Source: Calonectria ilicicola
Taxonomy: Eukaryota > Ascomycota > Sordariomycetes > Hypocreales > Nectriaceae
DNA length: 64,000 nt
NCBI GenBank assembly: GCA_020809705.1
Contig: CP085828.1
Span: 186,001-250,000, forward strand
Reading direction: 5' to 3'
Shown here one piece after another: positions 1-12,212 of the stretch. The translations under genes and the position numbers were made by a program. The notes under the pieces are model-generated. The model was not told where the DNA came from and searched no databases. It saw only the letters and a program-made list of their open reading frames with translations. Each line of letters opens with the position of its first letter. Position 1 is the first letter of the stretch.

Positions 1-428
1 TGTCGTCCGGGTGTCGCCACCACCCACGTGTGGGCGAGCAAGCGGACCCCGGCCCTGCATGCGTCGCATCCAGCGGCACGGCGCGGTCCTGGCCGTTCGA
101 AGGATTGAAGGATCACGCCTAGGGTCACGACTCGGAATTCACCGTAGGCGAGCACAATATGTGGATCATTTGTGTGATCGGTGTGGAAATGGAGCGGCAG
201 GCAGACCACAATTTGTTGTGATGTCGTCTTGGAGGGGCATTCTGCGGCTACCAGGGAGTTTTAGCTCGTCTGTCGAGTTGAGAGTCTGTTTGAATTGAGG
301 GATATCGGCTCGATGAGGGACATTGGTTCGATTGAGGGGACACGTTTGCGTCCAGGATATCGGCTCTGGTTGACGGGATTTACGTTGATGTTAACCAAAA
401 CTTGAACCAAAGGGCTGCACCTTGCAAA

Positions 429-438
429 TTATAAATAC
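429..438 (+). promoter_or_regulatory. TATA box of the PKS gene
   Basis: TTATAAATAC lies about 160 nt upstream of the PKS start codon at 594, followed by an AT/CT-rich leader. It is the only strong TATA-like element in the 593 bases before the gene. The rest of 1-593 shows no convincing coding frame. Function is inferred from position. Confidence 0.5.
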
Positions 439-593
439 ACCCTGCTTCATTCCACTCATATTAATCTTCAGTTACAGTTCAACACTTAAACTATAAACAT
501 CTACTTTTAACATTCTTTGGTACACATTTGGTGGCCAGTCCCCAAAACCCTTCCATTCTCGTCGCCAATCATCTCGAGGTGACTTACTCCATT

Positions 594-3500
594 ATGGCTT
601 CTCAACAGCTTGACCAGTTTCTCGTGGCCGTCTGCGGTCTCGGTATTCGAACTCCAGGTGGAGTTGGAAACGCTACTCAGTACTGGGACCTCTTGGTCAA
701 CGGAAAAGATGCCAGAGGCCCAATCCCAGATACTCGATACAACATTGATGGATTTGATGACTCGCTTGGAGCCACAAACACAATCAAGACTAGATTTGGT
801 TACTTTTTGGAGGATGACCTTACTCGCATTGACACATCCCTCTTTTCTATGTCAAGGAAGGAGGTCGAGAGATGTGATCCTCAACAGCGACTTCTCCTCG
901 AAGTTGCCAGGGAGGCTCTCGAGGATGCAGGCGAGGTAAACTACCGCGGGGAGCGCATTGGCTGCTACGTTGGGACCTTTGGCGACGACTGGGCACAGAT
1001 AGCCGGAAAGGAAACTCAGCACCAGGGTGGACTTGGCTACGTTGCTACTGGAAATGGTGATCTTATGTTGTCCAATCGTGTCTCTTACGAGTATGACCTT
1101 AAGGGTCCAAGGTGTGTATCTTTACTCCCTGTCGATTATCCATGCTAACCCGATTAGTATGACCATCAAAACCGGGTGTTCTGCCTCCCTTGCCGCTTTG
1201 CACGAAGCGTTTCGGGCAATTCAGGACGGAGATGCCACCGGAGCCATTATCGGAGGTAGCAGTCTGATTATGACCCCAACCACAACAGCCGCTTTTACGT
1301 CCGAAGGCATCCTATCACCCGAGGGTTCGTGCAAATCCTTTGACGCGAGTGCCGATGGATTCGCCAGAGCGGAAGCAATCAACGCCATTTACATCAAGCC
1401 TCTTTCGGCAGCCATCCGAGATGGCAACGCCATCAGAGCTGTCATCAGAGCGACGGGTGCTAACAGTGATGGACACAGCCAGGGTCTCTTCACCCCCAAC
1501 CAAATAGCACAGGAGGCCCTCATGCGCAAGGTCTACAAGGATGTTGGCCTAGACCCGTCTGAGACAGCTTATGTTGAGGTATTTGCTTCTTAAATTAAAC
1601 CTGACTCGGCTAACTCTGGCAGTGCCACGGAACAGGAACAGCAACCGGCGACCCAATCGAGACCACAGCCGTTGGCGAGGTCTTTGGTGAAAAGGGTGTT
1701 TACATTGGCTCTGTGAAACCAAATGTTGGGCACTCAGAAGGCGCTTCGGGTTTGAATAGTTTGATCAAGGCTGTCCTGGCCCTCGAGCACAAGACTATTC
1801 CACCAAATATCAAGTTCAACACTCCAAACCCCAAGAGTAAGTATTGAAAGTCTGGACTTTTACATGTATTAATTGGTGATAGTCCCGTTCGAAGAGAAGA
1901 AACTAACAGTGCCGACGGTGCCCACCCCGTGGCCGGAAGGCCGTGCCGAACGAATTAGTATTAACTCATTTGGTATCGGAGGCACAAACGCCCACGTAAG
2001 TCAACTATGCTGTTTTGATAATAAAACTAACCAAGACAGGTCATTCTCGAATCCTACGAGCAGGCTGTGCATACTCCCAATGTACCACGGCCCGAATTGT
2101 TCCTCCTTAGTGCCAACACTGCTGTGTCCCTCAAAGACCAGGTTGACCGGTACCAGCAATTTATCGAGACAAAACCTGAAGTGAGCAGACATGATGTGGC
2201 CTACACGCTTGCTATGAAGCGCGAGCACCTCCCTCACCGAGCCTATGCTATATTCCAAGATGGCAAGTTTGTTGAGACTTCAGCCTTCGCGAAGGCGCCT
2301 GGAAAGGTGCCGGATGTCTACCTGGTCTTTAGCGGGCAGGGCGCCCAGTGGCCTGGGATGGGCAAGGAACTTGCTCTGACTGATGCATCTTTTGAAGCTG
2401 ATCTCCGAGCCATGGACAAGGTTCTCCAGAACCTGGCCCAGCCACCTTCCTGGTCCATCATGGGTAAGAACCGACTGCACACAGTTCATGTGACCGAGCT
2501 AACCAAATTGTAGAGGAGCTCCTGAAGCCTGTTGAAATTAGCAAAATTGGCACTGCAGAATTATCGCAGCCACTATGTACCGCCATCCAAGTTGCTCTCG
2601 TCAACAAGCTCCGAACGGTTGGCATCAAGCCAGCAGCTGTTGTTGGCCATTCCAGCGGTGAGATCGCTGCCGCATATGCTGCTGGCGCCATTTCCATGGA
2701 GGCTGCCATCATTTTTGCCTACTACCGTGGCTATGTGACTAAGCAACAGACGCTTGTCGGAGCTATGGCTGCCGTTGGTCTTGGAAAGGAGGCTGTCTCA
2801 AAGTTCTTGACCGAGGGTGTCGTAGTTGCCTGCGAAAACAGTTCCCAAAGCAGCACGATTTCCGGTGACAAGGAGAAGGTTCTTGAAGTGGTGGCCAGCA
2901 TCAAGGCAGAGACGCCAGATGTATTGGCCAGGCCACTCAAGGTCGACATGGCATACCACTCTCATCACATGGCAGAACTTAGCCAGGCTTACAAGTCTTT
3001 GCTCGAAGAGGAGCTCAAGAAGCTAGAGAGCTGGTCTAGTGATGCTACAGCCACTCTCGTCTCTAGTGTCACTGGTAAGGCCGCGGAGAAGAATTTCATC
3101 TACGGCCCAGAGTATTGGCAAACCAACTTGGTATCTCCAGTCCGCTTTTCTACCGCCGTGGCTGAGCTACTTGAGATTCAAGGGGATGGCGTGTTTGTCG
3201 AAGTTGGACCTCACTCTGCGCTTGCTGGCCCCTTGAGACAGATTTGTACCCAGGGTTCCCGACCATGCAACTATGCATCCTGTCTCATCCGCGGAGACAA
3301 CGGTGTCAAGGCGCTGCTGTCTTCATTCGGAAAGCTGTATCAGGAAGGCGTCCAGGTTGACTTTGCTCCCCTTTATGCTGGTGGTAAGGTGATGACTGAC
3401 CTCCCAACTTACGCCTTTGACCACAGCATGCCCTTGTGGTATGAGAGTAGAATCTCCCAGGCCTGGCGACTGCGCAAATACGCCCACCATGCTCTCCTGG

Positions 3501-6500
3501 GAGCCCGGGTGCCCGAATCCCCCGAGAATGCTCCACAGTGGCGTAATATTTTGTCTCTAGAAAATGAAACATGGATTATTGATCACAAGGTCAAACAAGA
3601 TGTAGTCTTCCCCTTTGCGGGTTATGTTGCCATGGCTGGTGAAGCTGTCAGGCAAATGACGGGTATCAACACGGGTTACAGCATCAGACACACTGTAGCT
3701 CATGCCGCTATCGTTCTGACTCATGACAAGGGCGTTGAGCTGATGACCACTCTGCGCCGCCACCCTCTCACAGACTCTGATCACTCGGAATGGTTCGAGT
3801 TCACAATTTCCTCCTACAACGGTGCCACCTGGATGAAGCACAGCGAAGGACAAGTCAAAGCCCTCGATGAGGACCGCACCAGTGCCTTGGTACGCGAGAA
3901 ATACCCCCGAAGTGTGAACTCTTCACGCTTCTACGACTATATGGGAGAAGTAGGCATCAACTTCGGACCCGAGTTCCGCCGCCTCGAAAATGTCACCGCG
4001 TCCGCAACCGAGGCCCTCGCATGTGCCGACATTGTCTCGCCCACCAACGAGCAGAACAAGCCCTACACGATGCACCCAACTGCCATTGATGCATGCTTCC
4101 AGCTGCTTATGCTCTCCTATGCCCGAGGCCTGGGCCGTAACTTTACTCAGCTTGCTGTTCCCACACTTATCGATAGTCTGGAAATTCGCCCAGGCGGTGA
4201 CACATTGTTGGCCAAGGCGTGGGGAGCTTCTCATACAAAGGCTGAGGGTGTTGAGTGTATCTCAGGAGGAAAGCAGGCGCTCAAACTTACAGGCTTCAAG
4301 CTAACGGCTATTGAGGAGAGCAACGATGTCGGTTACGATGAGTATGCAGCTGCACGACTAGAGTGGCTGCCTGATTTTGACTTTGTTGATGTCGCCCCGA
4401 CTTTCAAGCCTCCTCCTTCCAACCGCGATGAGGCCCGCGAGATCGAGGAATTGACGCTACTTTGCATCATCGAGAGTGCCGAAAGGCTACAGGGACTGAC
4501 ACCAGCACAATCTCACTTCTCCAAGCTACGAGATTGGCTCCAGAGAGAGGCTGAAGGTGCCAAGCATGGCACAAATGCCCTGGTTCCTGAATCTGCCAAG
4601 TTCCTCGAGCTGCCTCGTGAGGAGCGACTTGAAAAGCTGAACCATCTCCACCAGAAGCTCCTCAGCGGCAACAAATCTGGTCTCGTAGAGGGCTTGAAGC
4701 GCGTTGTTGACAATTGCGAGCGCATTTTTACAGGCGAGGCCGAAACCATCGACCTGCTAATGGAGGGAGGTGTTTTGGCTAAGCTGTACGATGCCGTCAG
4801 CTTCGGCTATAGCGACTTTATCAAGCTCATGTCTAGCACCAAACCGAAGCTCAGGATCCTCGAGGTGGGTGCTGGAACTGGTGGTACTACAGAGCTCATC
4901 CTCCGTGACTTGATGCATGAAGGTGGTCTGCCTCGATACTCAACCTACACCTTTACCGATGTCTCGGCTGGCTTCTTCTCACAAGCAAAGGAACGATTCG
5001 CGTATGCCTCCAACATGGAATACAAGGTCTTTGACATTTCCAAGGACCCCTTTGAACAAGATTTTACGGAATCTTCCTACGATGTCATCTTTGCTGCCAA
5101 TGTGGTGCACGCCACTCCATCGCTGAAGGAGACCCTGACCAACCTTAACAAGGTGCTGAAGCCTGGAGGTGCCCTCGTTCTCACGGAAATATGCACTGAG
5201 TTGAGGTCGCCGACTTACATCTTTGGTAACTTTGTTGGTTGGTGGCTGGGCGAGGACGACGGACGTCTCTATGCTCCATATGTCCCCCCCTCTCGTTGGC
5301 ACGACGAGCTTCTGGCTTCAGGATACACCGGTGTAGAGACTGCTGTGTACGATGAAGAGGCCCCTTACATGTGCTGTACCACCATCATGTCGAGGCGCAC
5401 TCGTGAGTTGCTGCCTCGAGCAAATAATGTATCTCTTATCACCCTCGACTCCGAAGGTGATGTTGCCAAGTCAATCACCCAGGCTCTGGAAAATGCAGAG
5501 TTCAGCGTCACACCTCTGAAGCTAGGCGACCAGCTCCCTGAGGGCCAAGACATTATTTCCTCTGTCGACATCGAAAAAAACTTTTTCGAAAATATCAACG
5601 AGGAGGACTTCTATGCCTTTAGAAACATCATCAGATCTCAAGGCACCGAGCAAAACCTCCTCTGGTTGACAAGCCCTGCTCAAGTCAAGTGCAAGGACCC
5701 TCGAGCGGCGCAGGCCATTGGAGCTGCCCGAACTATTCGCACAGAGTTGGCAGTCCCGCTGTACACGCTCGAGATTCTCAAGAGCGAGCCCAAGTTTAGT
5801 GAGCTTGTGCTCAAGGTCTTTAATAAGATCCGACAAGAGGAAGACGACGATAATCTCATCTCCGATAAGGAGTTCGTTGTCGACAATGGCACCATCTGCA
5901 TTGGCCGATATCATCCATTTTCGCTCAAAGACGAGCTATCACAGAGGAGCATTGCTGGAAAGGAAACTATCGAGTCTCTGCAAATTGGCAAGATTGGAAG
6001 CATCGAGTCGCTTTACTGGGCCGAACAAGCTCTGCCACAAGAAATACCCGCCGACACTATTGAAGTTGAGCCCAAGTCCATTGGTCTCAACCTCAAGGAC
6101 GTTCTGACTGCCAGTAAGTTCCCTTTACTTATGATTCCAATTACCTGAATTGATGAAGGCTTCGCATTCCATTCCTTTATTTTCTTGCTAACTGTTTTTA
6201 GTGGGAGTCATCAACCCTGTTGGAAGTGTCCAGATGGAGCTCGGTATTGAACTTGGTGGTATCGTCACCCGTGTGGGCGCCGATGTGGACGAGTTCAAGG
6301 TCGGAGATCGCGTCTTTGCCTTTGCACCCGAGGGATGCTTAGCCACAAAGGCCGTCTTACAGCGCTACCACGCAGCCAAACTGCCCGACAATCTCAGCTT
6401 CGAGGATGCCGCTGGTGTACCTGTCGTGTTTGCAACTTCAATTCACGGTCTCATGAATGTCGCCTGCATCCAAAAAGACCAGTCTGTCTTGATTCACGCA

Positions 6501-8273
6501 GGATGCGGTGGTGTCGGCCTTTCAGCCATCCAAATCTGCCGCATGGTGGGTGCAGACATCTTTGTCACAGTCGGAAGTCCAGAAAAGGTCGAATACCTCG
6601 TCAACAAGTACGAAATCCCTCGAAACCGCATCTTCAACTCTCGCGACGAGTCTTTCTTGGAGGGTGTTATGAGAGAGACTGGAAATCGCGGTGTTGATGT
6701 CGTTCTCAACTCACTGACTGGCCCTCTGTTGCACGCTTCGTGGAAGTGTGTAGCCGAGTTTGGCACCATGATTGAGATTGGGAAGCGTGATTTGCTCGGA
6801 TACGGAAAGCTGGATCTTAACCCCTTCATCGGTAGCCGACAATACGTCGGTTTCGATGGCGTTCAGTTTGCCAGAAAGAAGCCCAGATATTTCCGACAGC
6901 TGCTGGAGCAGTTCCTTGGCTACTGGCAAGAAGGACACATTCGCCCAATCGAGGAGCAGACTCACTTCGATGCTAGCAGTATTGTGGACGCTTTCCGCCA
7001 TTTGCAACATGGTAGCCACATTGGCAAGGTCATCGTTTCAATGGACGACGTCAGTGCCCGGGTCGAGGCCAAGCCCATTGCCAAGGCCATTGAATTTGAC
7101 CCAGAGGCTACGTATATCCTGACGGGAGGCCTGGGAGGTCTTGGCAAGGCAATGTCGACCTGGCTGATCGAGCATGGAGCTCGTTCCTTGACGGTCCTCT
7201 CTAGGAGTGCTGGTATCAGTGATGAAAGTAAGGCCGCCATTCGCGAGCTGGAGTCACTAGGCGCGCAAATCACGACAGTTGCAGGTGGCGTTGAAGACGT
7301 CAAGATTGTCGAGGCTGCCGTAAACGCCACTTCCAAGCCGATCAAGGGAGTCTTCCACCTTGCCATGGTCCTCAGAGATAGTCCCATGGTCGATATGACC
7401 TGGAACCAGTGGGATGAGGTTACGAAGCCCAAGGTCAATGGTGCCTGGAATCTGCACCACGCCCTCCAAGATCAGCCACTTGACTTTTTCTGGTTGGCCA
7501 GTTCTGTCGTGACCGTTGTAGATCAGCCAGGACAAGGAAACTATAGTGCATCCAACACATTCCTTGAAGCTTTTACTCAGTACAGACTTAACCTTGGTCT
7601 CCCTGCTGCCATCCTTAACATTTGCCCAATCAAGGGAGTAGGTTTCGTCGCAGAGAGTGCTGTTGCTCAAAGGAACACAAAGGCCCAGGGTATTTACTTC
7701 CTAGGCGAGAACCAGTATCTCGATTACGTCGAGCACTCGATTCTCGCCTCCAAGGGCAACCTCACCAACTACGAATCTGCACCAAGCAGTCAGCCTCCCA
7801 AGGCTTGGAAGAACGACAGCCAGGTCATTATGGGTCTCCGGTCCGAGCTGCACCTTGAGGATCCCAGTAATCGTTGCAACTGGCGACGTGATAGGCGAAT
7901 GGGAGCCTATCACAACATCAGCAATGAACAGGAAGAAGAAGTGGGTGGCGACTCGAGCGCTCTCAAGACATTCTTGGCCAAGGTGCCTGAGAACCCGGAG
8001 GTGCTCTCCGACAAGGCCAACATTGAATTCCTTGCACACGAAATCGGCGCCAAGGTGTTTGATTTCATGCTAAAGCCAGGTGAGGATGTTGACATTAGCT
8101 TGACCCTGGTCCAGATTGGTCTCGATTCGTTGATGGCCACTGAGCTGCGACGATGGTTCCGACAGATCCTAGGTTTGCAAATCAGTGTTCTCGAAATCAT
8201 GGGTTCGGGATCATTGTTGCGATTGGCAGAGTTGACTGCAGAAACATTAAAGAACAAGTACACAGCTGCCTAA
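594..8273 (+). CDS. highly reducing iterative type I polyketide synthase (KS-AT-DH-cMeT-ER-KR-ACP)
   Basis: Seven exons (594-1111, 1158-1578, 1623-1836, 1883-1995, 2040-2463, 2514-6113, 6202-8273) join in frame to 2453 aa. KS: active Cys180 in KTGCSAS, His315 in [10 protein letters not shown], His350 in KPNVGH. AT: GQGAQ near 522 and GHSSGE with Ser610. DH: His921 and Asp1089 in IDACFQ. The C-methyltransferase has an intact SAM loop (EVGAGTGG near 1350). [10 protein letters not shown] from His1862. KR: GGLGGLG near 2076 and Tyr2211 in NYSASN. ACP: phosphopantetheine Ser2406 in LDSLM. There is no thioesterase, so release is in trans or spontaneous. By family rules it builds a reduced, possibly methylated chain; the product cannot be read from sequence. 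The start at 594 gives the usual short lead into KS. It is convergent with the multicopper oxidase, 278 nt apart. Confidence 0.96.
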
Positions 8274-8551
8274 GCGTGGCCCTCGCCACTATCTTGACTT
8301 ATGTTGGACACGGGTTTGCAATGAATATTATTTTACAGGAACCGGCGCTAGAGGAGTTTGTTTTTAATTGGTGTTGGATGGCTCCATAAACGGAATATAA
8401 ATTGGTTGAATAGAATAGAATAGAAAATGAAAATACAAATTTGTTACATCTTTAACGAGTCTAGCTCTTCATTAATATCCAGGTATTGGGGGGGAAAAGT
8501 GCAGTCTTGAATAAAACATGCATCAATTTGGAACCAGGATATGAAACATGG

Positions 8552-10375
8552 TTACATAGCTTCATGAAAGTGCACAACCGACGGGGCATGAGTGCTGTTG
8601 CCATAGACGTCACCACCATAAGTGAGATATCCTTCCACGTCGGGGCGGTCGAGTTTCATTATGTCCTTAGCATCTCCATGCACCCAGACAGCCTGCATAC
8701 CCATGGCCATGTGCTGCAAGGTGTGACAGTGAAGCATCCACACGCCAGGCTGGTCAATGCGGAGCCTCCACACGCGCCAACCTTGCTTCTGCCCTGCACC
8801 CGTTGTGGGCGTGTAGCGGTACAGCAGCGTCGTGTCTCTGAGAACGGGCTTCGTCCCTTGCAGGCGTTCTTCAACCACAGTCTCATTCCATTCTCCATCG
8901 CCGCCACCAACATCATAATGGTGCATGCCGTGACCGTGCCAGGGATGAGTGTCCAAGCCACCGCCGCTAGATCCGCTGATCATGGCGCCGATACCCTGGA
9001 AAACAACTTCCACAACCTCGCCGATCTTTGCCGGGTACGTCTTTGTCTTGGGGTCCAAACCACCATTGGCGATAGCTGACTCGTAGTCAGGCAGGTAAGC
9101 TGACTGGTTCTTGTACAGCGACACCAAGTACGGTTCTTCCGGGCTTGTATGAGGCACCGGATCATCTACATCTTCAGTCCATGTGTTGTTGTTGAGCTGC
9201 CACATGTAATACCCGTGGCCGATTTGCTGTGTGTTGATGATGACTCGGCGCGTCACCTCGGAAGCGGACGGAAAATTGTTGTCGTGCAGTGGTCGCAAAG
9301 CATAGTCAAGATAGCCGTTGATGGTTGGCGGGAGCGTTATCGGCAGCTTGGATGGGTTCTCTTTCGTCGGAACTTGGTCTGTTGGAATCCCGCAGTTCTT
9401 GTACCTCAAAATGGCAAAGTTTCTGACCACGCCAGGCCGATCTCTGCTCTCAACCTGAATGTAAAAGTCTTGTTTCCCATACTGCAAAAGTTCGCGACAG
9501 ATTTTTGTTTTAAAAATGGCGCTGTAACGCTGTCCAGAGCCAATCTGGATAACGTCGACTTGATGGCGTTCTGTGTACTGCGCATCTGCTTCGATAATCT
9601 CCATCTCGGTGTGATTTTGAAACGCGAGCACAGCAAGAGACAGTGAGGTTGAAGCGACAAATCTGAACCGATATTCCTTGTCGGCGTCAACCTCAATCAC
9701 AGCCAGTTCTTTGGACGACTCGTCAACAATGCCGCAGTTGGAGATTGATTTTCCGTTGATGAGCCAGCCGTTAGGCTCACCGGACCATACCATCGGTGTC
9801 GCCTCCAAACCGCTCTCAACCTGATGGTCTGTCTTGTTCCAGAATTCTTGAAGAAAAATGGTTCGCTCTCCGTCGGTTTTGTAGGGCGGCTCACCCGCAT
9901 CATCCACAATAAGTGGCCCAGATGCCGTACTTGCTTGGAATCCAACATGCGAGTGGTAGTAATAGGTGCCTGCGGTATCGTTGGGTGCTTTCAGCTCATA
10001 GTCGAAAAAGTGTTGCGGCGGAATTGGCCATTGACTCGCTAGCGGTGTGCCGTCGGAAAAAGGGTAGGCAGCCTGAGCAAGCCCATGCCAATGCATGGTA
10101 ACATTGTCGTCGGTTAACTCATTGTAGACTCGTATCCAAACAACCGTGTCTGTCGGTAGGTGCACAGCTGGACCAGGGAGAGAATTGTTCACCAGCGTCG
10201 TCTCTTTGTAAATGCCACCGACACTGATGTTCTGGCGAGAGATGCTCAAGACAAAGTCTGGCGTAAACGACGCATCGTGGACATGCTTGGGCGATCCGGC
10301 TAGGGCCAGCGTCGCAAAGGCGAGACATGCACCGTACCAATACATGTTTCCAACGGCGTTCCCTCCCAAAAGCAT
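8552..10375 (-). CDS. secreted multicopper oxidase, fungal ascorbate-oxidase/laccase-like
   Basis: A single-exon 607-aa protein with an N-terminal signal peptide (hydrophobic stretch GACLAFATLALAG). All four copper-binding elements are visible: HWHG (95-98), HSH (141-143), HPWHGHGMH near the C-terminal third, and HCHTLQHMAMGM (549-560). They bind one type 1 copper and the trinuclear cluster. The Met after the last element suggests an axial Met ligand, as in ascorbate oxidases and lower-potential laccases. Many Asn-x-Ser/Thr sites fit secretion. The family oxidises phenols, enediols or polyketide intermediates with reduction of O2 to water. Its position tail-to-tail with the PKS suggests oxidative tailoring, which is inference. 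A second in-frame ATG at 10345 fits the signal peptide and the TATA spacing better and may be the true start. Confidence 0.93.
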   Translation of the reverse strand: MLLGGNAVGNMYWYGACLAFATLALAGSPKHVHDASFTPDFVLSISRQNISVGGIYKETTLVNNSLPGPAVHLPTDTVVWIRVYNELTDDNVTMHWHGLAQAAYPFSDGTPLASQWPIPPQHFFDYELKAPNDTAGTYYYHSHVGFQASTASGPLIVDDAGEPPYKTDGERTIFLQEFWNKTDHQVESGLEATPMVWSGEPNGWLINGKSISNCGIVDESSKELAVIEVDADKEYRFRFVASTSLSLAVLAFQNHTEMEIIEADAQYTERHQVDVIQIGSGQRYSAIFKTKICRELLQYGKQDFYIQVESRDRPGVVRNFAILRYKNCGIPTDQVPTKENPSKLPITLPPTINGYLDYALRPLHDNNFPSASEVTRRVIINTQQIGHGYYMWQLNNNTWTEDVDDPVPHTSPEEPYLVSLYKNQSAYLPDYESAIANGGLDPKTKTYPAKIGEVVEVVFQGIGAMISGSSGGGLDTHPWHGHGMHHYDVGGGDGEWNETVVEERLQGTKPVLRDTTLLYRYTPTTGAGQKQGWRVWRLRIDQPGVWMLHCHTLQHMAMGMQAVWVHGDAKDIMKLDRPDVEGYLTYGGDVYGNSTHAPSVVHFHEAM

Positions 10376-10394
10376 TTTTTTATGTTGTTGAAGG

Positions 10395-10401
10395 ATTTAT
10401 A
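10395..10401 (-). promoter_or_regulatory. TATA box of the multicopper oxidase gene
   Basis: On the minus strand TATAAAT lies only 20-26 nt before the first ATG (10375) and about 50-56 nt before the second (10345). With usual TATA-to-transcript spacing, transcription would begin near or after the first ATG, which favours the second ATG. Inferred from position only. Confidence 0.45.
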
Positions 10402-12212
10402 GGCTCAGTGATTGCTCAAGAGACAGGGGCACCCTTGAACATGGTGAAGCTTGTTTAAAGACAAGACGAGACGGTCTTGATTTGCCGTCAGAGCGTAAAT
10501 TGCCGTCGGAGGTGAAGGCCTGCAGGCTCGGCTGGATAGCTTCCCCTCCAACGGCGAATTCATTGGTCGTCGGCGCTGTCGGCAATAGATCGACGAACAA
10601 GGGTGGCATTGGTGGTAATTTCAGCTCTGTCAACCTCAGACGCACGGTGTTTCCAGTACCTGTTCACAGGGTTTAATCATGCGTGCGTCATAGCGAGCAA
10701 TGCGAGGTCAAAAATGGCCTGCTTGAAGATGGCAGTTGGAAATCAACCAGCACAAGACCGCACTCGGCGCTACTCTGGGCATTGATCAGTTGATCAATTT
10801 TATTTAAAGCAATAAAACCTCACCGCAAGTGGTCGCCTTGCTGGTTAGATTAGACCAAGGTCATTGCTGCGCACACCGCGCGATCGCTCAATCAAGCATT
10901 ACATCATTAGTCGCATCACTGCGTATGTTTCTCGATGCATTACTTCTGATGTCCCACAGATCTTGTTCATGGATTTACTAGAGAATGCCCGATAAAACCG
11001 GTCGGCGCAGGCCTCTTCTTCCAATTTCATGGTCCGAATTGGAAAAAGCCGATGGTGGCATGAGTTCCTCCAAAAAAAAATTAGGGGTACATACGCTACT
11101 TTCGGATGCGCTACAGAAACATTTTCGTGCTAAGAAAGGAACCATGAATTTCAAAGCACTTTTTTGCCCCGCTAAATTTACCTACAATAGAAGTCGCTCC
11201 GGGTCCCGTGGCAAATTGTGTCGATCAGCACCCTTAATGTTTATCAATGTTCCTCTGTGACCCTGAAATCCCTGAAATCTCTACCTGCATGGGAGAATCC
11301 TTGTCGTTCTCAACGAAACGTGTTACAAGCCAAGCTATGTGGAGCGAAGTCTGAAGGTGTTCTCTTGGCATACCAACGCACTCTAGGGTAGTTCGACGTC
11401 AACGGAACATGTGCTCAACCAGTTGGTCAGTGTTGGTAATGAAGAGGGTAAAAATGGTTGTCATTAAGTCCCGAACGGTTGCATGATCTCTCTGTTAGCC
11501 CGCCCATAGATAACGGTTGAGCGGGAAGGGTATTAGCAAGTGATTCGGGAACACAAACTGTGTGCTAGCAGTAATTATTCCTTCAAAACCATCATTCTTA
11601 TTCGCGGCCAGCTGGTTTAAAACATAGATGGACTTAAATTCACTCACAGAAACGGTTAAATGATTTTTAAGCCGAGTGAAGAGTATTTGCCGGAGTCGCT
11701 CCTAGAGGGGAAGCCGTACATAACTTTAGTCCAACATCCAAAACGATCAAAGTTTAACAAAACGCCGTGGCTCCAAAACACTTTTATCAGTTCACGAGGC
11801 TAGATGCAATTGTCCGATAGAACTACTGAACTCGGCTTAGTGGTTTATTGCTATCACTGCATTGGAGCATGCATTCGTTTGAGTTACTTAGTTTTGCGGA
11901 ATTGCAAAGTAGTTTCCAAATAGACTCCGCCGATGAGCTCCACAGGTTAGTGGACTTGACTTGATTGGATGTGTTCAGGAAAATGGAATTATAATTGAGA
12001 CGGTGGTCTTAATTGGCGCAGCAAGTGAACGTTAAAGGGTATCTTTGAAGTCATGTGCAAAACAAGTTAGTAAAGAGGCGCGTCACCATAGGAACGTCGT
12101 AGGCCATGATGTTTAAAATGGTGATTGACTCGTGGAACAAACTTTACCGGCTCTCTTGGCGCTTTTGAAAATTATTAGAGTCCAGGAATTGATGTGTCTA
12201 CAAAAGACCATC
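10402..12212. other. gene-free stretch between oxidase and ZIP transporter
   Basis: About 1.8 kb with only short overlapping frames (the longest near 10985-11260) that lack family motifs and regular codon pattern. It probably holds the divergent promoters of the oxidase and the transporter. I see no RNA gene or transposon. Confidence 0.6.

Noticed and set aside
10985..11260. 91-codon frame in the oxidase-ZIP interval
   Set aside because: Basic, low-information sequence without motif or promoter; typical of noncoding DNA.
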